Below, piece by piece: positions 22,577 to 35,507 of a DNA stretch of 64,000 bases. Positions within the stretch are counted from its first letter, which is position 1. Each line of letters begins with the position of its first letter. Made by a program: the position numbers and the translations under genes. The notes beneath the pieces were generated by a model. The model saw nothing but the letters and a program-made list of their open reading frames with translations. It ran no database searches and was not told where the DNA came from. Source of the DNA: Selaginella moellendorffii (Eukaryota; Streptophyta; Lycopodiopsida; Selaginellales; Selaginellaceae); the NCBI RefSeq assembly GCF_000143415.4, contig NW_003314273.1, positions 2,699,805 through 2,763,804 of the forward strand. Direction: 5' to 3'.

Positions 22577-23021
22577 TTTTTTTTATTAATGGAAATATAT
22601 ATATATATATGCTTTATGCAAAAATAACCAGAATATTCCATGTATATATAAGAATTGAGGGTTTATTTAAGATTTGAAAAAATGCGTATATGTAAAGGTA
22701 TGGGGCAAATTATGAACAACAGAAAAAGTATACTAGGGCCCGTATTCTAAACTTCCAGAATGCAGATGATATATAATGCTTATAAAGAGTGAGCTTCCAG
22801 GATGCTTGACACCAAACCACGTCTTGCTCTGGATTGTTCAAGAAGCCCACGAGTGCACTCGGCTGGTGGATGAAAAGATGCAGAAACCTCTCTTGGGGCT
22901 CCATTGCAACGTTTCTGAGGTACTATGAAAGAGCAGATGATTTATCAACCAGTTTGGTTTAAGAACTCAGAGTAGTTCAACAAGAATAACTTTTTAAAAC
23001 TTCTAATGCCACAAACATGCA
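22577..23021. other. Intergenic, 3' flank of the P450 gene
   Basis: Contains a short (TA)n run near 22600. A 64-codon minus-strand frame (22710-22904) has no recognised domain and may be chance or 3' UTR. Confidence 0.4.
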
Positions 23022-24841
23022 TCACATTTTACTGAGTACAAGCGGCACTCCATGCATAGGCTTCAAGCCAAACTTCGTCACAGGATTATGGCGGTAGTTC
23101 GGTGAAAGCCGGAACAAGAATCGCTGTAGTATCATAGCCAGAATGACTTTGGCTTCGATCATCGCAAACGCCTGGCCCACACACACCCGCGGCCCAAACG
23201 AAAACGGCATGAAAGCATTGGGATGCTTGCACGCACTTGAGATCCCATCTTTGAAGCGATCCGGATTGAATTGGCCTGCATCTTCTCCCCAGAGCTCCTT
23301 ATCCTGATGCAATCCAATGATTGGAAACGACACAGATACTCCTTTTGGAACGTGTAAATCTTGCAGCCAAGACTCCTCCACACACTCCCTGGTCATCTCG
23401 ATGGCTGGTGGATACAGACGCAGAGTTTCGTAAAGGATCATTCCCACCTGTTCAAGAATCAAGAAGTTAAGTTTTGGAATTAGGAGATATTGATCGACTT
23501 ACGAGCTTGAGCCTGCTGACACTCTCGCCATCAGGAATCTCATTGCCACATACTTCGTGTACCTCAGCACGGGCTCGTTCTTGCCATTCAGGATAGCCTC
23601 CCAGTAGCATCAAAGTCCAGGTTAGTAAGGTGGCTGTGGTCTCATGCCCCGCAATGTAGAATGTCTTGCATTCCTCTATCAGATCCCTGCTTGTGAAATT
23701 ACTGCTGCTGTCACACTCCTTTAGCATCAGTCCGAGTAAGTCATTCCCGTATGTATTGCTCCCCCCTGACTTCACTGAGTTCCGACGCTCGTCTATGATC
23801 CCAGTGATCACAGAATCCAACTCCTGATGAAGCTTCCACAGTTGGAGGTTGATTGGAAGTGGGAGAAACCTGTAAGCAAGTGAATATGATTCAGTTCAAT
23901 AGATGATCCAGCATACCTGAAGCCTGGAATCCACGAAAAGCTGACGAGTTTGGGCAGTAGCTCTGGGATTTTCTTAGACAATATCTCGAAAACTCTCTGG
24001 CCTNNNNNNNNNNNNNNNNNNNNNNNNNNNNNNNNNNNNNNNNNNNNNNNNNNNNNNNNNNNNNNNNNNNNNNNNNNNNNNNNNNNNNNNNNNNNNNNNN
24101 NNNTGTGAGCTTACGCACCTCTCCAGAGATTTCAATCTCGGGATTCTGCTGCATCGTAGCTTCACATTGATCAAGCATGCGAGATGCACACCCCGCGATT
24201 GGTACCGGTCATTTTCTGTGTACAGGAGAATCAGAAACACCTATCAGCGAGACATCATGAGAAGATAACAGTATGAATACCCACTTTAATACGTTCATGA
24301 AAGAATGCCGGTGCTACGAGTCGGCGGTGATGACTCCATTCCTCTCCAGTAACAGAAGCCAATCCACGACCAAGGAACAAGTTCGTGAACCGCAGCCGGG
24401 CCTCCGATTTATCAAAATGAGAAAACTTCTTAGACAAAACCTCCCTTACGATCTCAGGCTCCGAGACCGATATCCTTGGTTCAGTTCCCCACCAGAACAC
24501 AAATCTCTTCCCTGGACCATGATCATCAGAAACGAAGCTTTGAGATTCATCAGGGATGACAAGAACATACCATATTGCTTCCGCCATTTGAGCAACGCAG
24601 GATGTACCCGATGGAAGATGTCGTGGCTGAAACTTTCCATGTCGTGATCCTTGATGGCGCTCCTCATGTTCTGGATTTCAGCTATTTGACCTACCATGAA
24701 TCGGGGTGAAGGCCCCTGAATGCCCTCCTTCTTCAGCTGCGCCGCGATCGCCCTGGGGCGCCACCAGTAGACCGTCACGAATCGCCATAGTGCTGCAGTG
24801 AAGAGGACGATGCAAATGCTCAAGATCCATCTCCCTTCCAT
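23022..24841 (-). CDS. Cytochrome P450, CYP72-clan-like, with gap and frameshift
   Basis: Membrane-anchored haem mono-oxygenase. Coding pieces: 24571-24841, 24285-24511, 24104-24215, gap 24004-24103, 23917-24003, 23503-23869, 23022-23447, all with GT-AG introns. The N-terminus has a hydrophobic anchor; later come AGHETTA (I helix), ETLRLYPP (K helix ExxR), FNPDRF, and the haem loop FGPRVCVGQ with its Cys ligand. The order and the WWGTEPRI/SHFDKSEARLRF region suit the CYP72 clan; the exact family is not assignable by eye. Exon 3 opens in frame as Lys-Met-Thr, but one extra base between about 24191 and 24207 puts the rest out of frame. That is either an assembly error beside the gap or a real disabling mutation. 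Substrate unknown. Confidence 0.85.
24004..24103. other. Assembly gap (100 N)
   Basis: Exactly 100 N, a conventional placeholder of unknown true length. It removes the end of P450 exon 3 and the start of the next exon. Confidence 0.99.
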
Positions 24842-27800
24842 ATGCTGGACTAAGAGTAAAATATGTGGGAGACATGCCAGGGCGAGTGCATTTAAACGAA
24901 GCAGATGGAGTGTTGTACACGTAAAGATCTATCCCTACGAAGCTACTTGGAACTGTCTGTTCACTCTTCCAGGATATACATCAAATTCAAACTAGAGTTT
25001 TAAATAGTTTATAAATATTGATATGGATATGCTTTATTTTGCCATTGGATTGAAAAAGCATATTTTAAATAATTCTAAATCCAAGCCATCAATCAGCATT
25101 ATGGAATAGATTAGCAATTGCCTATCAAATGCTGGGTGGCTGGTGCCATTTCAAGAGGTTTGCTGAGGTTATCTATGTTTGTTTGATCAACACTAATCTA
25201 GCAAATAACAAAACCTAGACACAAGACTGGCACACCTTTTCCAGGCTGTGGTGAGCATTGAAAAAGCCTCCCATGCTTTGCATTGTGTCTTGACTACCAC
25301 CAGCACTGCAGAAGCACAAATGAGCCCGGTTTATCAATCAACAATCTGAGCCGATCGTGTTTGTCTACTGGAACACTCTGAATGCAGAGAATGGGCAGGA
25401 AGATCTAGCTCTCTGAGTTTCTGAATAGGGCAAAGGATGAAGGAAGGTGGTTGTGTAACAGACGATGCAAGCTACTTCAAGGGCCTGGCCGTTGGAGAAG
25501 AAGGCAAAGAGCTCAATGGGAAGCTTGTCAAAGTTTTGGAGAATACAATGACGCTTGGGCTGTGAGAGGTGGATGGGGTTTGCAAGCTATGGCTTCGAGA
25601 ACTCACATTGGGCTTGTTCTCTCATGTAGAAGAATAGGGACTACAAACTCTTGATGGTTCTAGCCACGTTGAAGGCTAGCTCTGGCTCTAGCTCTGCCGC
25701 TCGATGGCGTCCACAAACCCAAATGGACACATCTCAAATGTCTACAGCACACAAAAGGCCAGATTGCTGTGGTTCAAGGCCAAATTAGTGGCCGCTGTTA
25801 TTGATTGTATGGCCAGCCCATTAAGACACTTGCGATCTAGCTACTGACACCTACAACCGGCACAAAGTTTCTTCTTCTTGATTGTCACACTAAAACTACA
25901 AGAAAAAATGCTCAATGTCAACACCTAACTTACTTTCTTGGTCTATATCCTAGAAGCTCTGAATTAATTCTAGTGTTAGTCAACCAGAAGTAAAAGCATC
26001 AGGCTGTGATGTAGCAGCCATAGAAGTGTCGATTCCAAATGACTGTGGGCAATCCTAAACTTTATGTGGCATGAGCCCAGCGACAATTCTCGGCATGATC
26101 ATCCTTCATCACCACTCAATGATGCTAAGAGTACATGTTATTGGGAATGGATCCAAGGCAGTGGGCAGATTTCTCTTGTCCTGGGTGCAATGTGATTCCT
26201 GGACCAACATGTGTCTTCTCTAATCCATGGCTTTCACCCATAACACCCAATGAGCTTCTTCTCTTCCAGCCAACATGCCCATTATTGATTGGCCATCCAA
26301 CCATCAATGTGATTTTTCCCACAACCATGGCTACCGACCCTGGCCCAGGCCTAGGATCCAATGGCTTTAGCTAGTAAGAGTTGCTAGATAGGATTGTAAG
26401 GACAATGACAATGGACTTATCCCTGGTCAGCCAAACCCTCTTGAAGAAAACCATTAAACAAGATAAGATGCATGCAAAAGGAAATGGATAAGACTGTAGA
26501 TATAGGATCTGCTACTGTGTGAGATCATTTGGGCTGGAGAGATGTTGACTTCTGCCAGGGTATCCAGGGGGAGAGGTCCTTCGTCTCCCCACCATTTGTA
26601 TACTAGCACAGGCACACACATTTGCACTAAGTTAGAGAATCTAGTGTCAATCCAGTATGCAAGGAAGTAGATCATTCTTCAATGGTCTAAGCAATCATGC
26701 TTAGCACATACCATGAAGATCCCCATGCTTGAGTGGTGCAAGCTCCTAGGCCTCCATCTCTAGCATTGGGCATTACTGGTCCATTGCTATCCATTGGACC
26801 ATAGGGAAAGTTAAAAAATAAAAAATGTTTATTGTAGTTTGTTTTTTATGTTTTAAGGTGTAGTAAAAGAGGAGTTAGTTGATATAAAGCTTCTTTGTAT
26901 ACAATATTGATGTGTAAGCAATTAAATTTTCCATTCTACTTTAGTCACTTAACTACACATTCGACCACTTCGAGGAGTCTCACTCATAACCTCTATAAGT
27001 TTTATTCTGGACTTAAGGCTTGCTAACCCCAAGAATGGCATCCATGCCACTCAACCTTTGCACTTGGTCCAAATGCTCCACGTGTCCAATTCCATAACCG
27101 ACACCCAAAGGTACCACCGACATATCAGCCCGTTATGCTAAGGCCATGCCCATTCACATTTGTTACACCAATGATCCAACACCACTTACATCACAATTCC
27201 ATCTCTCAAAGATTAGCCATCCATCCATGAGTGATCATCCTAAACATTCTTTAGCATCTTTAGAATGCTCGTAAATATGGGGAATAGCTTTCCCCAATAT
27301 CTCTTTTTCAGTCCCTACCAAGTTCTTTTCTGTCCATGGTTGCATTTATCAATACTGCCACTGGGTCAAGATCCATAGGCCTGACCACTATATTCAACTG
27401 TCTTCTAGGACTTCCTCACCATGTGACTGTATCCTTGGTCACTACACCAAAGGACTGTTCTTCTTCCTTTCCATAATCCAGAACTTTCGAACAACATTTT
27501 GGAACACTATAGCTCTATGCAAGCCTCATAGGTACTCTCTCCACCTTCTGCCTTTGAATGCTCTAGCCATGGGGCTAGAGCGAGGTTTTGTTAAGCCACA
27601 CTAGGTATCTAAGTAGGTAGTGCCACCCACATTTGGACTGGGAGCATCGACCATTTGAGGGGGGGTTAGAGCTGGCTCTTGAACACTTCACCAAGCTACT
27701 CTACTTATTTATCCATATTCACTCTAGTTTTGGATTCCTTAGTGGACATATTATCACCCAACACATGGGCATAACTTTCTTAAGTCACACTAACCTTTCC

Positions 27801-27865
27801 TAGCCAAATTGGCTCCACTAAGGCCCAACCCCCTCGCACCCCCACACACACACACATTGTATTTA
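24842..27865. other. Intergenic, no supported gene
   Basis: Contains a small frame at 25437-25565 (42 codons, starting MKEGGCVTDDAS) and overlapping opposite-strand frames near 26125-26374. None has a recognisable domain, splice-linked partner or paralogue in the window. The 27000-27860 part is low in coding potential and looks repeat-derived. Confidence 0.45.
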
Positions 27866-28110
27866 GACTCAAACTCAGACTCAGACTCGGTCTCAATCTC
27901 GATCTCGGACTCAGACTCGGTTTCAGTCTTGGTCTTAGTTTTGGTCTTGATTCCATCTCGGGTTCTATCTCGAACTCCATCTCGGGTCCATCTCAGGTCC
28001 ATCTCAGACTCCATTTCGGGTCCATCTTGGACTCCATCTCGGGTCCATCTCAAACTTCATCTCGACTCCATCTCGAATCCATCTCAGACTCCATCTCGGA
28101 CTCATTTTCT
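27866..28110 (+). repeat. Degenerate CTCGGACTC / CCATCTCGGGT short tandem repeat
   Basis: About 245 bp of imperfect 6-18-bp units with CTC-GG and TCCATCTC themes. A shorter run of the same type is at 19790-19860, next to a gypsy fragment. Frames on both strands are artefacts of the repeat. Confidence 0.75.
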
Positions 28111-29399
28111 AGAGAATCATTTATTACTTGCTTTGAGCTCATTCCTTGAGCCCTTCTTGAGAGTTCCATTCTCACTTTTGACTTTTCAAGTTGAAGCTTT
28201 CAGTCCAAACGTGTTACACTTGTTTAGCTTCCGCTTCAACCACTACCACATGGCACCCTTTTGGCTCCACTTTGGGGTTTAGGGATTTGTGTCTCATATG
28301 ATGGTGAATGTTGATGAATTGAATGAAATTAAACGGCCTTATGTATGAGTTGTGTCAACTTGAATTGCAAGTTGTTGTGGTAATGTGCATCTTAAAAGTG
28401 CAACATAGAGCTACCCATCAGTAAAGATTAGTTGGAAGTAGATGCCTCTACGATCAAATGTTTGATATTGGCACTTTGAAATTGTCAAGTAGTATTCAAG
28501 ACAAAGAGGAAATTGTTTTTAAGACATATAAAATGGAACATTTAAATTAGAGGGTGTTAAGTTAATGCATGGGATAAAAGTTCTAGTACCTTTAAATTCA
28601 TCTATAATTATTTCATAGTTCTAAACTTTAGGCAAATTTCTTTTGACCATTAATCAAGTCCCATTGCATAATCCAATTGTTGGAGACATGTTTCTCAGAA
28701 AAATACCTATACAACCTTCAATTAGTATCAATTTGTATAGTGGCAGTCTAGAGGAGTGATAGAATTTAGAAATTCAATTGGGAAATCTTTAAAATATTCA
28801 GTATCAATGGAGTTAATGCTAGTGTAAATTTGATACTATTTTAAAATTGTTGAAGGAGTCACACTTTTTTTATGAAGAAGAATAATACATAAGTGATACA
28901 ATTTGGTATTTAGAGGAGATATTGAGTATAATCAAGGAATAACCTTTTTATTTTTCTGACATTGCCATACATTAGCAGATTTATTAAAAACATAATATAA
29001 AGGTATTTGAACATATATATATATTGTTTTGCATTTGGATCATGAATATTGAATTCCAACCACCCTCACACCACAGCATTTCATCTCTAGAGCTCTTCTG
29101 ACCAATGGGTATTTGATCATTATCCCCTTGGACTAACTATCACCCTACCACCATAATGAAGGCTATCATCTTTGTCCCCATTGTTCCCCATTTACAAAAT
29201 CAATGGTGAACGTTTTGCACTTTACTAGCAACGGGTGGCAAAATTGTGGAACTCTAATATTTCTTCTATACACCTACCAAGCATGCTTTATTGCTCTTTT
29301 GTGTCATCACCATAGCTGCCTAATATATTTTCCCATAACGCAAGATAAATCACATTAGTAGGTCCCTAAGAGTTGTTTGGTGGGATGACAAATGTGGTC
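28111..29399. other. AT-rich intergenic, nothing recognised
   Basis: Stops are dense in all frames and no motif was identified. The left part follows the short tandem repeat, and the right part leads into the LINE relic. Confidence 0.4.
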
Positions 29400-31620
29400 A
29401 ACTTCATCGAATTAAACAACAAAAAGTCAAACAAAGTGCTTCTAATGTAGCAATTTTCCAGCAATATTTTCAATGACTATGTAAATGGAAATAACACTAA
29501 TATTGTATTCAGAAGAACTTAGAGAATGTACGGCAATTTTAAATATCACTTCATAAAACCTCCAAGATTTTCAAAAATCCTGTAAATCCCATCCTTCTCA
29601 ACAACATTAAGATTTGGGTGAACTACTTTAGACAGCTTTACACTCAGCACATAAAAGACTCTACCACTTCCCAATCACAAGCTCCAATCCAATTTAGTAA
29701 AAATGACATTCTCACTACGATTGATCGTCTTCGCAAACAAAAAGCCCTACATACCTGGGGTCTCACAGCTGAATTGCTCCAAGCATATGACAAGAAGTTC
29801 CTAGCATGCATACTCTGCCCAATCTTTGAACAAGCAGCAAATGAAAATTTCCCTTAATAATGGACTTTAAACCATGTAAATCTGGAGATTCTATGGTCCA
29901 AGAAAATTATCAAACCATTATGGTGAGCTATCTTCTCCATAATTCTAGAGCATCACCTTGTCTCTTGGAGTGAGACCAACTCCAAACAAGTTGCTGGCTT
30001 TCAACCTAAATTAGATCATCTCCATCACACTGTGAACTGTGTATGAATGAATGATACACAAGAAGAAGAAATTGTTTTATTGCTTTATAGACTTTTGTAA
30101 AGCATTAAAGCATTTGACATAATCCCATGAAAGGAACTTTTTCAGTGACTTTGAGAGCCAAATATTCCACCAAAGTTGGTATAGGCCATTCAACAACTCT
30201 ATATAACAATACTTGTAGAATATCCAGGAAGTCGACCAGTGGAATGCATAATAAGCAAGACTGTCCCTTATCCCCTATGTTGTTTAGATTGTACATTGAT
30301 ATTTGAAACACTTCTTCACGACGAAAATCTTTTTGACATTCTACCTCCTCCTATATGCAGGTGATTTGCTCCTGTTTTCCACAACTCGTCAAGGCCTCTA
30401 GCACCAGCTAGATTTTCTTGTGACCTTCTGATAAACTACTGGTTTATTTGTGAACCTTATGAAAACATAGATCATGGTATTTGGTCATCCATGACAACGA
30501 AGTGACAACAATGACCTCCATTACCAACACCACTTGCTGGTCAAAGTAGAAAATTACAAGTATTGGGTATATGGTCCACCACAAGAATCCCTAGAAGGCT
30601 AGGACAATAGAATGCATTCAAGGAGCCACAAGAGCATATTACTCACTCCAGAGTGATCTCAAGCAAGCTTTGGAGGAGGACAAGAGAGATCCTTGCTACT
30701 ACTGCTACCACTGCTGCTGATGCTAGCATATTTGTTTCAAGCGCATTGGCAGTGAAGCAGAGCAGCAAGGATTCTTGGTATTTTTGATAGGATGCAAAGT
30801 GATCACTATCCTCACATATGCTAGGGAGGTTTGGGGTCTTGGACTACCACGAATGATATAGAGATAAATGGAACAACTTAACCGTTGGTTCCTGAATATT
30901 GAATTTGGCTGCAACAAAATAGCAATTGGGATCTTAATTATGGAATTTGGCTTGCTCTTGATTAAACTCCAAGTATGAAAAAACACAATGCTACATCCTC
31001 AACCTCATATGCACTATTCAAGATAAAATGGTCAAATATGTTGTCTCAGATTCTATCAACCTCATTAGAGATAGCAAAGGTTGGTGGCACAATCTTCACT
31101 CTTGGACAAAAGATTTGGGCATGGATCTTGAGGCCCCCCTCCACGAAAATACTACAACAGTCCCAAGCCATTGGCTTGAGTGAGCTTTCTAATAATGGGG
31201 GCTTAATATGATACAAGATTCCAACACTATCTATTAGCTATCAACCTGCAACAATTTATTGGTATTGCTATCGGGACGACACCACTGCAGAATCCTGGCA
31301 TGCTATTGAGTGGGACAACATCGCCTGCACTCAGAAGTTGGTAATTATGAGGGATGCAAGTTACCCTGAGAGGACTGAATCTGTTATTTATGCGCTGAAG
31401 ACATTGAAACTGTCCTACACTTCACTCTGCATTGCATTGCATACAAACAACAATGGCACAAAGAACCGGTCCTCAATTTTGAGCTGCCCCTCCCTCTTGT
31501 CCTCCAGCAACGGCAACACTAACGACTTTGTGAGTACCCATTGCCACCACAAACCTGCATGATGAGTTGCTTGCCATCCTTGAACCTTTGAACCTGCATG
31601 TCCCCAACTCCACACCAGCA
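29400..31620 (+). mobile_element. LINE (non-LTR retrotransposon) reverse transcriptase relic
   Basis: Plus-strand pieces in shifting frames. At 29600-29857 is a VNYFRQLYT phrase then KNDILTTIDRLRKQKA, as at the start of LINE RT. Near 30260-30305 is D/G-CPLSPMLFRLYID, the RT motif normally QGCPLSPLLF. Near 30810-30830 is ILTYAREVWG (normally PILLYGxEVWG). Near 31390-31450 is a Cys/His remnant like the C-terminal zinc-knuckle region. Many stops and frame changes show it is long dead. The 109-bp block at 30666-30774 interrupts or sits within it. Confidence 0.7.
30666..30774 (+). repeat. 109-bp foldback block, copy 1
   Basis: Matches 44960-45068 with five differences in 109 bp. The inner 84 nt (30689-30772) begin ATCCTTGCT and end with the reverse complement AGCAAGGAT, with further symmetric pairing segments inside. 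Confidence 0.8.
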
Positions 31621-32554
31621 GTACATAGGATTGAAATAGCTGTTATAATTACTATTAGATAAAATGATGGTGAATGGTATTTCTTCACCACACAAATTAA
31701 TTTATTTGTTTTTTCCTTCAGAATTGGAGCTATGAGCACATTGACAGAAACGTAACAGGACAAATTCACATTGACAGGTTCAATGCTCCCAATTTGAATC
31801 GATTTTATTTCCTTCTGTCAAATAGAGCTGGGGCTTGGGTAAAAACCTAGTTTTTCAATGTCAGTATAGCAAAAGGTCGGAAAGAACCACCCATCAAAAA
31901 CTGCAAACACACCTTTGAGTGAGTTCCTTGGGTTCAGTTCAGACACTAAAAAAAACTCTAACGTGTTCATTTTGGACAGCTCCAGATCCTAAGCAGCTGA
32001 AATTTCTCTGTTTGCAAAGCTTTGGAAGCTTACGGCCCCTTTCTGTGAGTTATGCTCGATGATACAGGCTCGATATGCAGGATCGTTTACAGCGGATCGA
32101 GACAGCGGATCGTTTACAAACGCATTCTATGCTTGGGTGGCGAGATATACTTCTTTACTGCCACCCATCCAGAAGTATATACGTGTAAAACTACACCAAT
32201 TTTTTGGTTTTTCGATCGCTCAAGTTCATCTTTCTCTACTTACAATGAGCACTGATTTGTTTAAACATGTTTTAATTCGGATACTATCTGACAAAGATCC
32301 CATTCTGAGAGGTTTTAGGAAGCATTCTTTCAAATGTAGAATTTCTCATCGGTGGGTGCTTTCTTCTTTGAGGCTGGAGGATACTGGGTTGAGCTGTGAG
32401 CCAGCTGAATTTGATAACATCAGAGTTTTGTACAAGAGAATTAGCAGCAGCAACACAAGCTCTTGAAGCAGCCTCCAGCGTTTAATCTGTCAAAATTCTG
32501 ATCCTCTGCTCCATGGAAGAAAAGCTGGAGCTGGTTGCTTGTTTGCTGCTTGCT
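31621..32554. other. Intergenic; one hypothetical frame
   Basis: A plus-strand frame of 135 codons at 32059-32466 has no recognised domain and no splice or paralogue support. It lies tail-to-tail with the RING gene and may be chance or part of an untranslated RNA. Confidence 0.3.
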
Positions 32555-34058
32555 TCATACCTCGTCTTCACCACCAATGGAATCGCTGCGCCTGCTGCTG
32601 CTGCTACTCCGGTGGATGATGTTGTACTTGCACAGGGGGCAAGTAGCGTTTATCCTCAGCCACTTGACAATGCACGAGCCATGGAAGTGGTGATTGCAAG
32701 GCAACTCACGCAGCTCCGCGTCGTCTTCGTACGAAGACAGGCATATGCAGCACTCCTGAAACACAAACAAAACAGTCAATTCCAGCAAACACAAGGAAAA
32801 AAGAAAAACCAAATTTTGCGAAAAGAAACAAGCGATTAGCAGCACACCAACCAGCCACTTACCGCATCCTCGGCAGAGAGCATGCGCTGAAACAGAGATT
32901 CCGAAGAGCACATGACTCCACCAGCAGGCAGTGCTGCCTTGTCCTCTTCGTCTGGTTTGGTGCTACTGCAACTGGGACTTTTCACCCTCTTGAACTTGAG
33001 GGTGGGCAATACGCTGATGTCCTCTTCGGAGGCACCCTCCTGCGTGTGAAGGAAATCCGTCAGCCTTTCGCTTGTACTCAACCAAACAACTAAACAAACG
33101 TACCTGATCCACAACAGCGTAAAGGATGGCAATTATACACGGAAGGCAGCAGCAAACGGCAATGCCTATCATACAAGCCAGCGCGACGCAAAACACCACG
33201 AAAAAGACGTCGAAGGCCAAGAACACGATGCACAGCCTGCAAGCAAAGTTAAACAAGAAGTGAGTAACGCTCGTCGAGCCATGGCATCTCACAAACAAAG
33301 GCATTGAATGGAATGCGAGCGAGGAGGAGTTAATTACCAATAAACTCGCGGGGAGCTCTGGACCAGAGCCTCGCTTCCGGCAGTAATCCAGTAGAATCCC
33401 ACGACCCACCATACGAACGAAAACATGGTGTTTGCAGATTCCAGCCGTTTGGCCAAGCTGCAAAAAGGAAAAAAGGAAGAACCAGTTAAAAGCCTGTGCT
33501 TTTCTTCATTGCTCAATGCTAGCTAAAGAAGAAGAGGTACCTGATGTGATCGATCTCGTTGTCTTCCATGTCCTCCAATTCCATCCCAGCCCCGGAAGAT
33601 CGCCTCCTTCGCCGCCTCCGGTACTCACTCACAACGCACGACATGTGGAGTACACACTGTAGAGCGTATCCCAGCACCCAAATGCGAAGAGGAGTGCACG
33701 GCTGCTCGCTCTGGCTGATGACGAGCACCACTAGAGCCACCGTGACGAAGGCCAAATTCCAGATCAAATCCAGGACCACCACCGGCCGCGAGTAGGCCCA
33801 ATCGCTCTGCCGCTCGTCAAGCTGCTCGACCGCTGTCTCGCGGACGAGAATGGACGATTCTCGCATCACCCTGCCACTCCCGGCGTGGCGGAAAAACCTC
33901 GCGGCTCCCTGTATCCTACCTCTACCGCTACTTCTCCTCCATTCTTCCTCGCCGGAGCCACTGCTGCTGGTGCCCGCCCCTAGAAGTGGAGACATATCTA
34001 CAATCACGGCCGGCGTCGATCCAGGCGGAAAATGTAGCACGGAATCCCCGCTCTCCAT
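32555..34058 (-). CDS. Membrane-bound RING-H2 E3 ubiquitin ligase
   Basis: Five exons: 33541-34058, 33338-33457, 33104-33236, 32863-33039, 32555-32755, giving 382 residues in one frame. The N-terminal 90 residues are Ser/Gly/Arg-rich. Two hydrophobic helices lie in exon 1 (around residues 95-140), more in exons 2 and 3 (a very hydrophobic run with CCCLPC). The C-terminal exon carries a RING-H2 finger with C-x2-[10 protein letters not shown] and CPLC. It then ends in a Ser-rich tail. This layout matches plant E3 ligases of the At1g12760/At1g63170 type, known as ligases anchored in membranes. Target unknown. A TCGATC repeat lies just upstream of the ATG. Confidence 0.9.
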
Positions 34059-35507
34059 GATCCTTGTCGATCGATCGATCGATATTACGGCTTGTCCGAG
34101 CTACTGTACTCCCAGATGAGGCGACCGGGGCGAAGAACTGGGAGAATCGATCCCCAAGAACACGAAATCCCGGCCTGGCCCCCGGAATTGGCCGATCTTT
34201 GATCCCGATCTTACGAGCCAAGCCTGCGCGCACGCGAATTCCATCACTCGCGAGTCACATTTCCCGAATGAAACCGATCGATCGATCGACAGTGACCTCC
34301 ACACGCCGCCAGCGTCCGCCTCCTGCCAAGAACAAAGCACTCACGCCGAAGTCCTCGTCGAGAAGGAAGATGGAAAGCCCTAGGCCTTCTTGGAGCCACA
34401 AAGTCCGCCGCGGCCACCTCCAATGCCGCCAGGCCACGTCGGACGTGGGGCAAAGATGTAGCCGTTGGGAGTGTGCCACGTGGCGAGCAATTTCCTCATG
34501 CTAAACCGTACACTCCATATCATAGCGGCATACTTTCTGGTTGCTTTCATGTCATTATGGCGAGGGTTCTTTCCAGGCCTGATTTTTCTTCCCATTTTTT
34601 AGGTCAGCTTTTGGGAGCTTTCTATAAAGATTATTTTTTGGGAGCTCGTTTTTCTAAAGATATTATAAAGGATTTTTAGTTCATCCAAATCTTGTTGAGT
34701 CTAAACAATGCTCCAAGGATTTTTCCACAGATCCCAGGCAAAATGTCAAGAGACGTGGTATGACAATGTTGGCACACATAAATTAGACTGGGAACGGATG
34801 GAGGTCTCTTTCACATCCATCTTTGAAGTTTCTTAGAATGTTTGGTGGGAATGATAGGGATTGGGAACAACCAGCTGTGATGAATTCCTTTGAGAAATAC
34901 AATTTGCCCCAAGTCATGACAATATTGTTAGGTTTGAGGTGCATGATTGAACACTTTCATATGCATTCCCCAAAGCAAAGCCCAGTTGCACCACTAGAAG
35001 ACTTTTCCAAAAAAAAATTCAGAAGCAGTTGCACCAGCCAGGAAGACATTTTTTTTGTTTTGTTTTGTTTTTCTTTTCTATTTAACTGCTAGAGCGGCAT
35101 GAAACATGAGTTGCTTCAGAATATGTACTGAGAAGTTTTGAGAAGATGCGCTTGTCTCACTCTAGGCTAGTTCTCAGTCAGACTGGAGGGTTCACGAGTC
35201 TCGGAATCAAACTTTTCTGTGTGTAAACAGAACAACTTTGGTGGCAGCAAAAAGAAGCCAACTTTGAAAGGTTCAAAGCTTGGACATACTTCTAGACGAA
35301 GAGAGAAAGCTTCACTGAAGTTTCTAAAGAGCTGAAAAATATAATAGGAGAGAAACTTAAGCATACCTTATATTTACATGGAAGGATTACAATATGGAAA
35401 GAGTTGTCTACTGCTTGCTATCGCTAGGCTGCTCCACTACCGATTGTACAGGCACAAGAAAAGGAAAAAGCGTAAGAATTTGCGTAAGCCTACCTCCTAC
35501 TCGGGAC
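34059..35507. other. Intergenic between RING and TGA genes
   Basis: The left 450 bp are GC-rich with GATCGATCGATC runs and probably hold the RING gene promoter and leader. The rest is AT-rich with a T-run near 35050. No gene is supported. Confidence 0.5.

Noticed and set aside
26125-26374. Opposing frames of 78-79 codons
   Set aside because: Open on both strands with no domain or paralogue; likely chance.
27780-28282. Frames rich in Ser/Asp or Glu/Thr on both strands
   Set aside because: They are translations of the short tandem repeat at 27866-28110.
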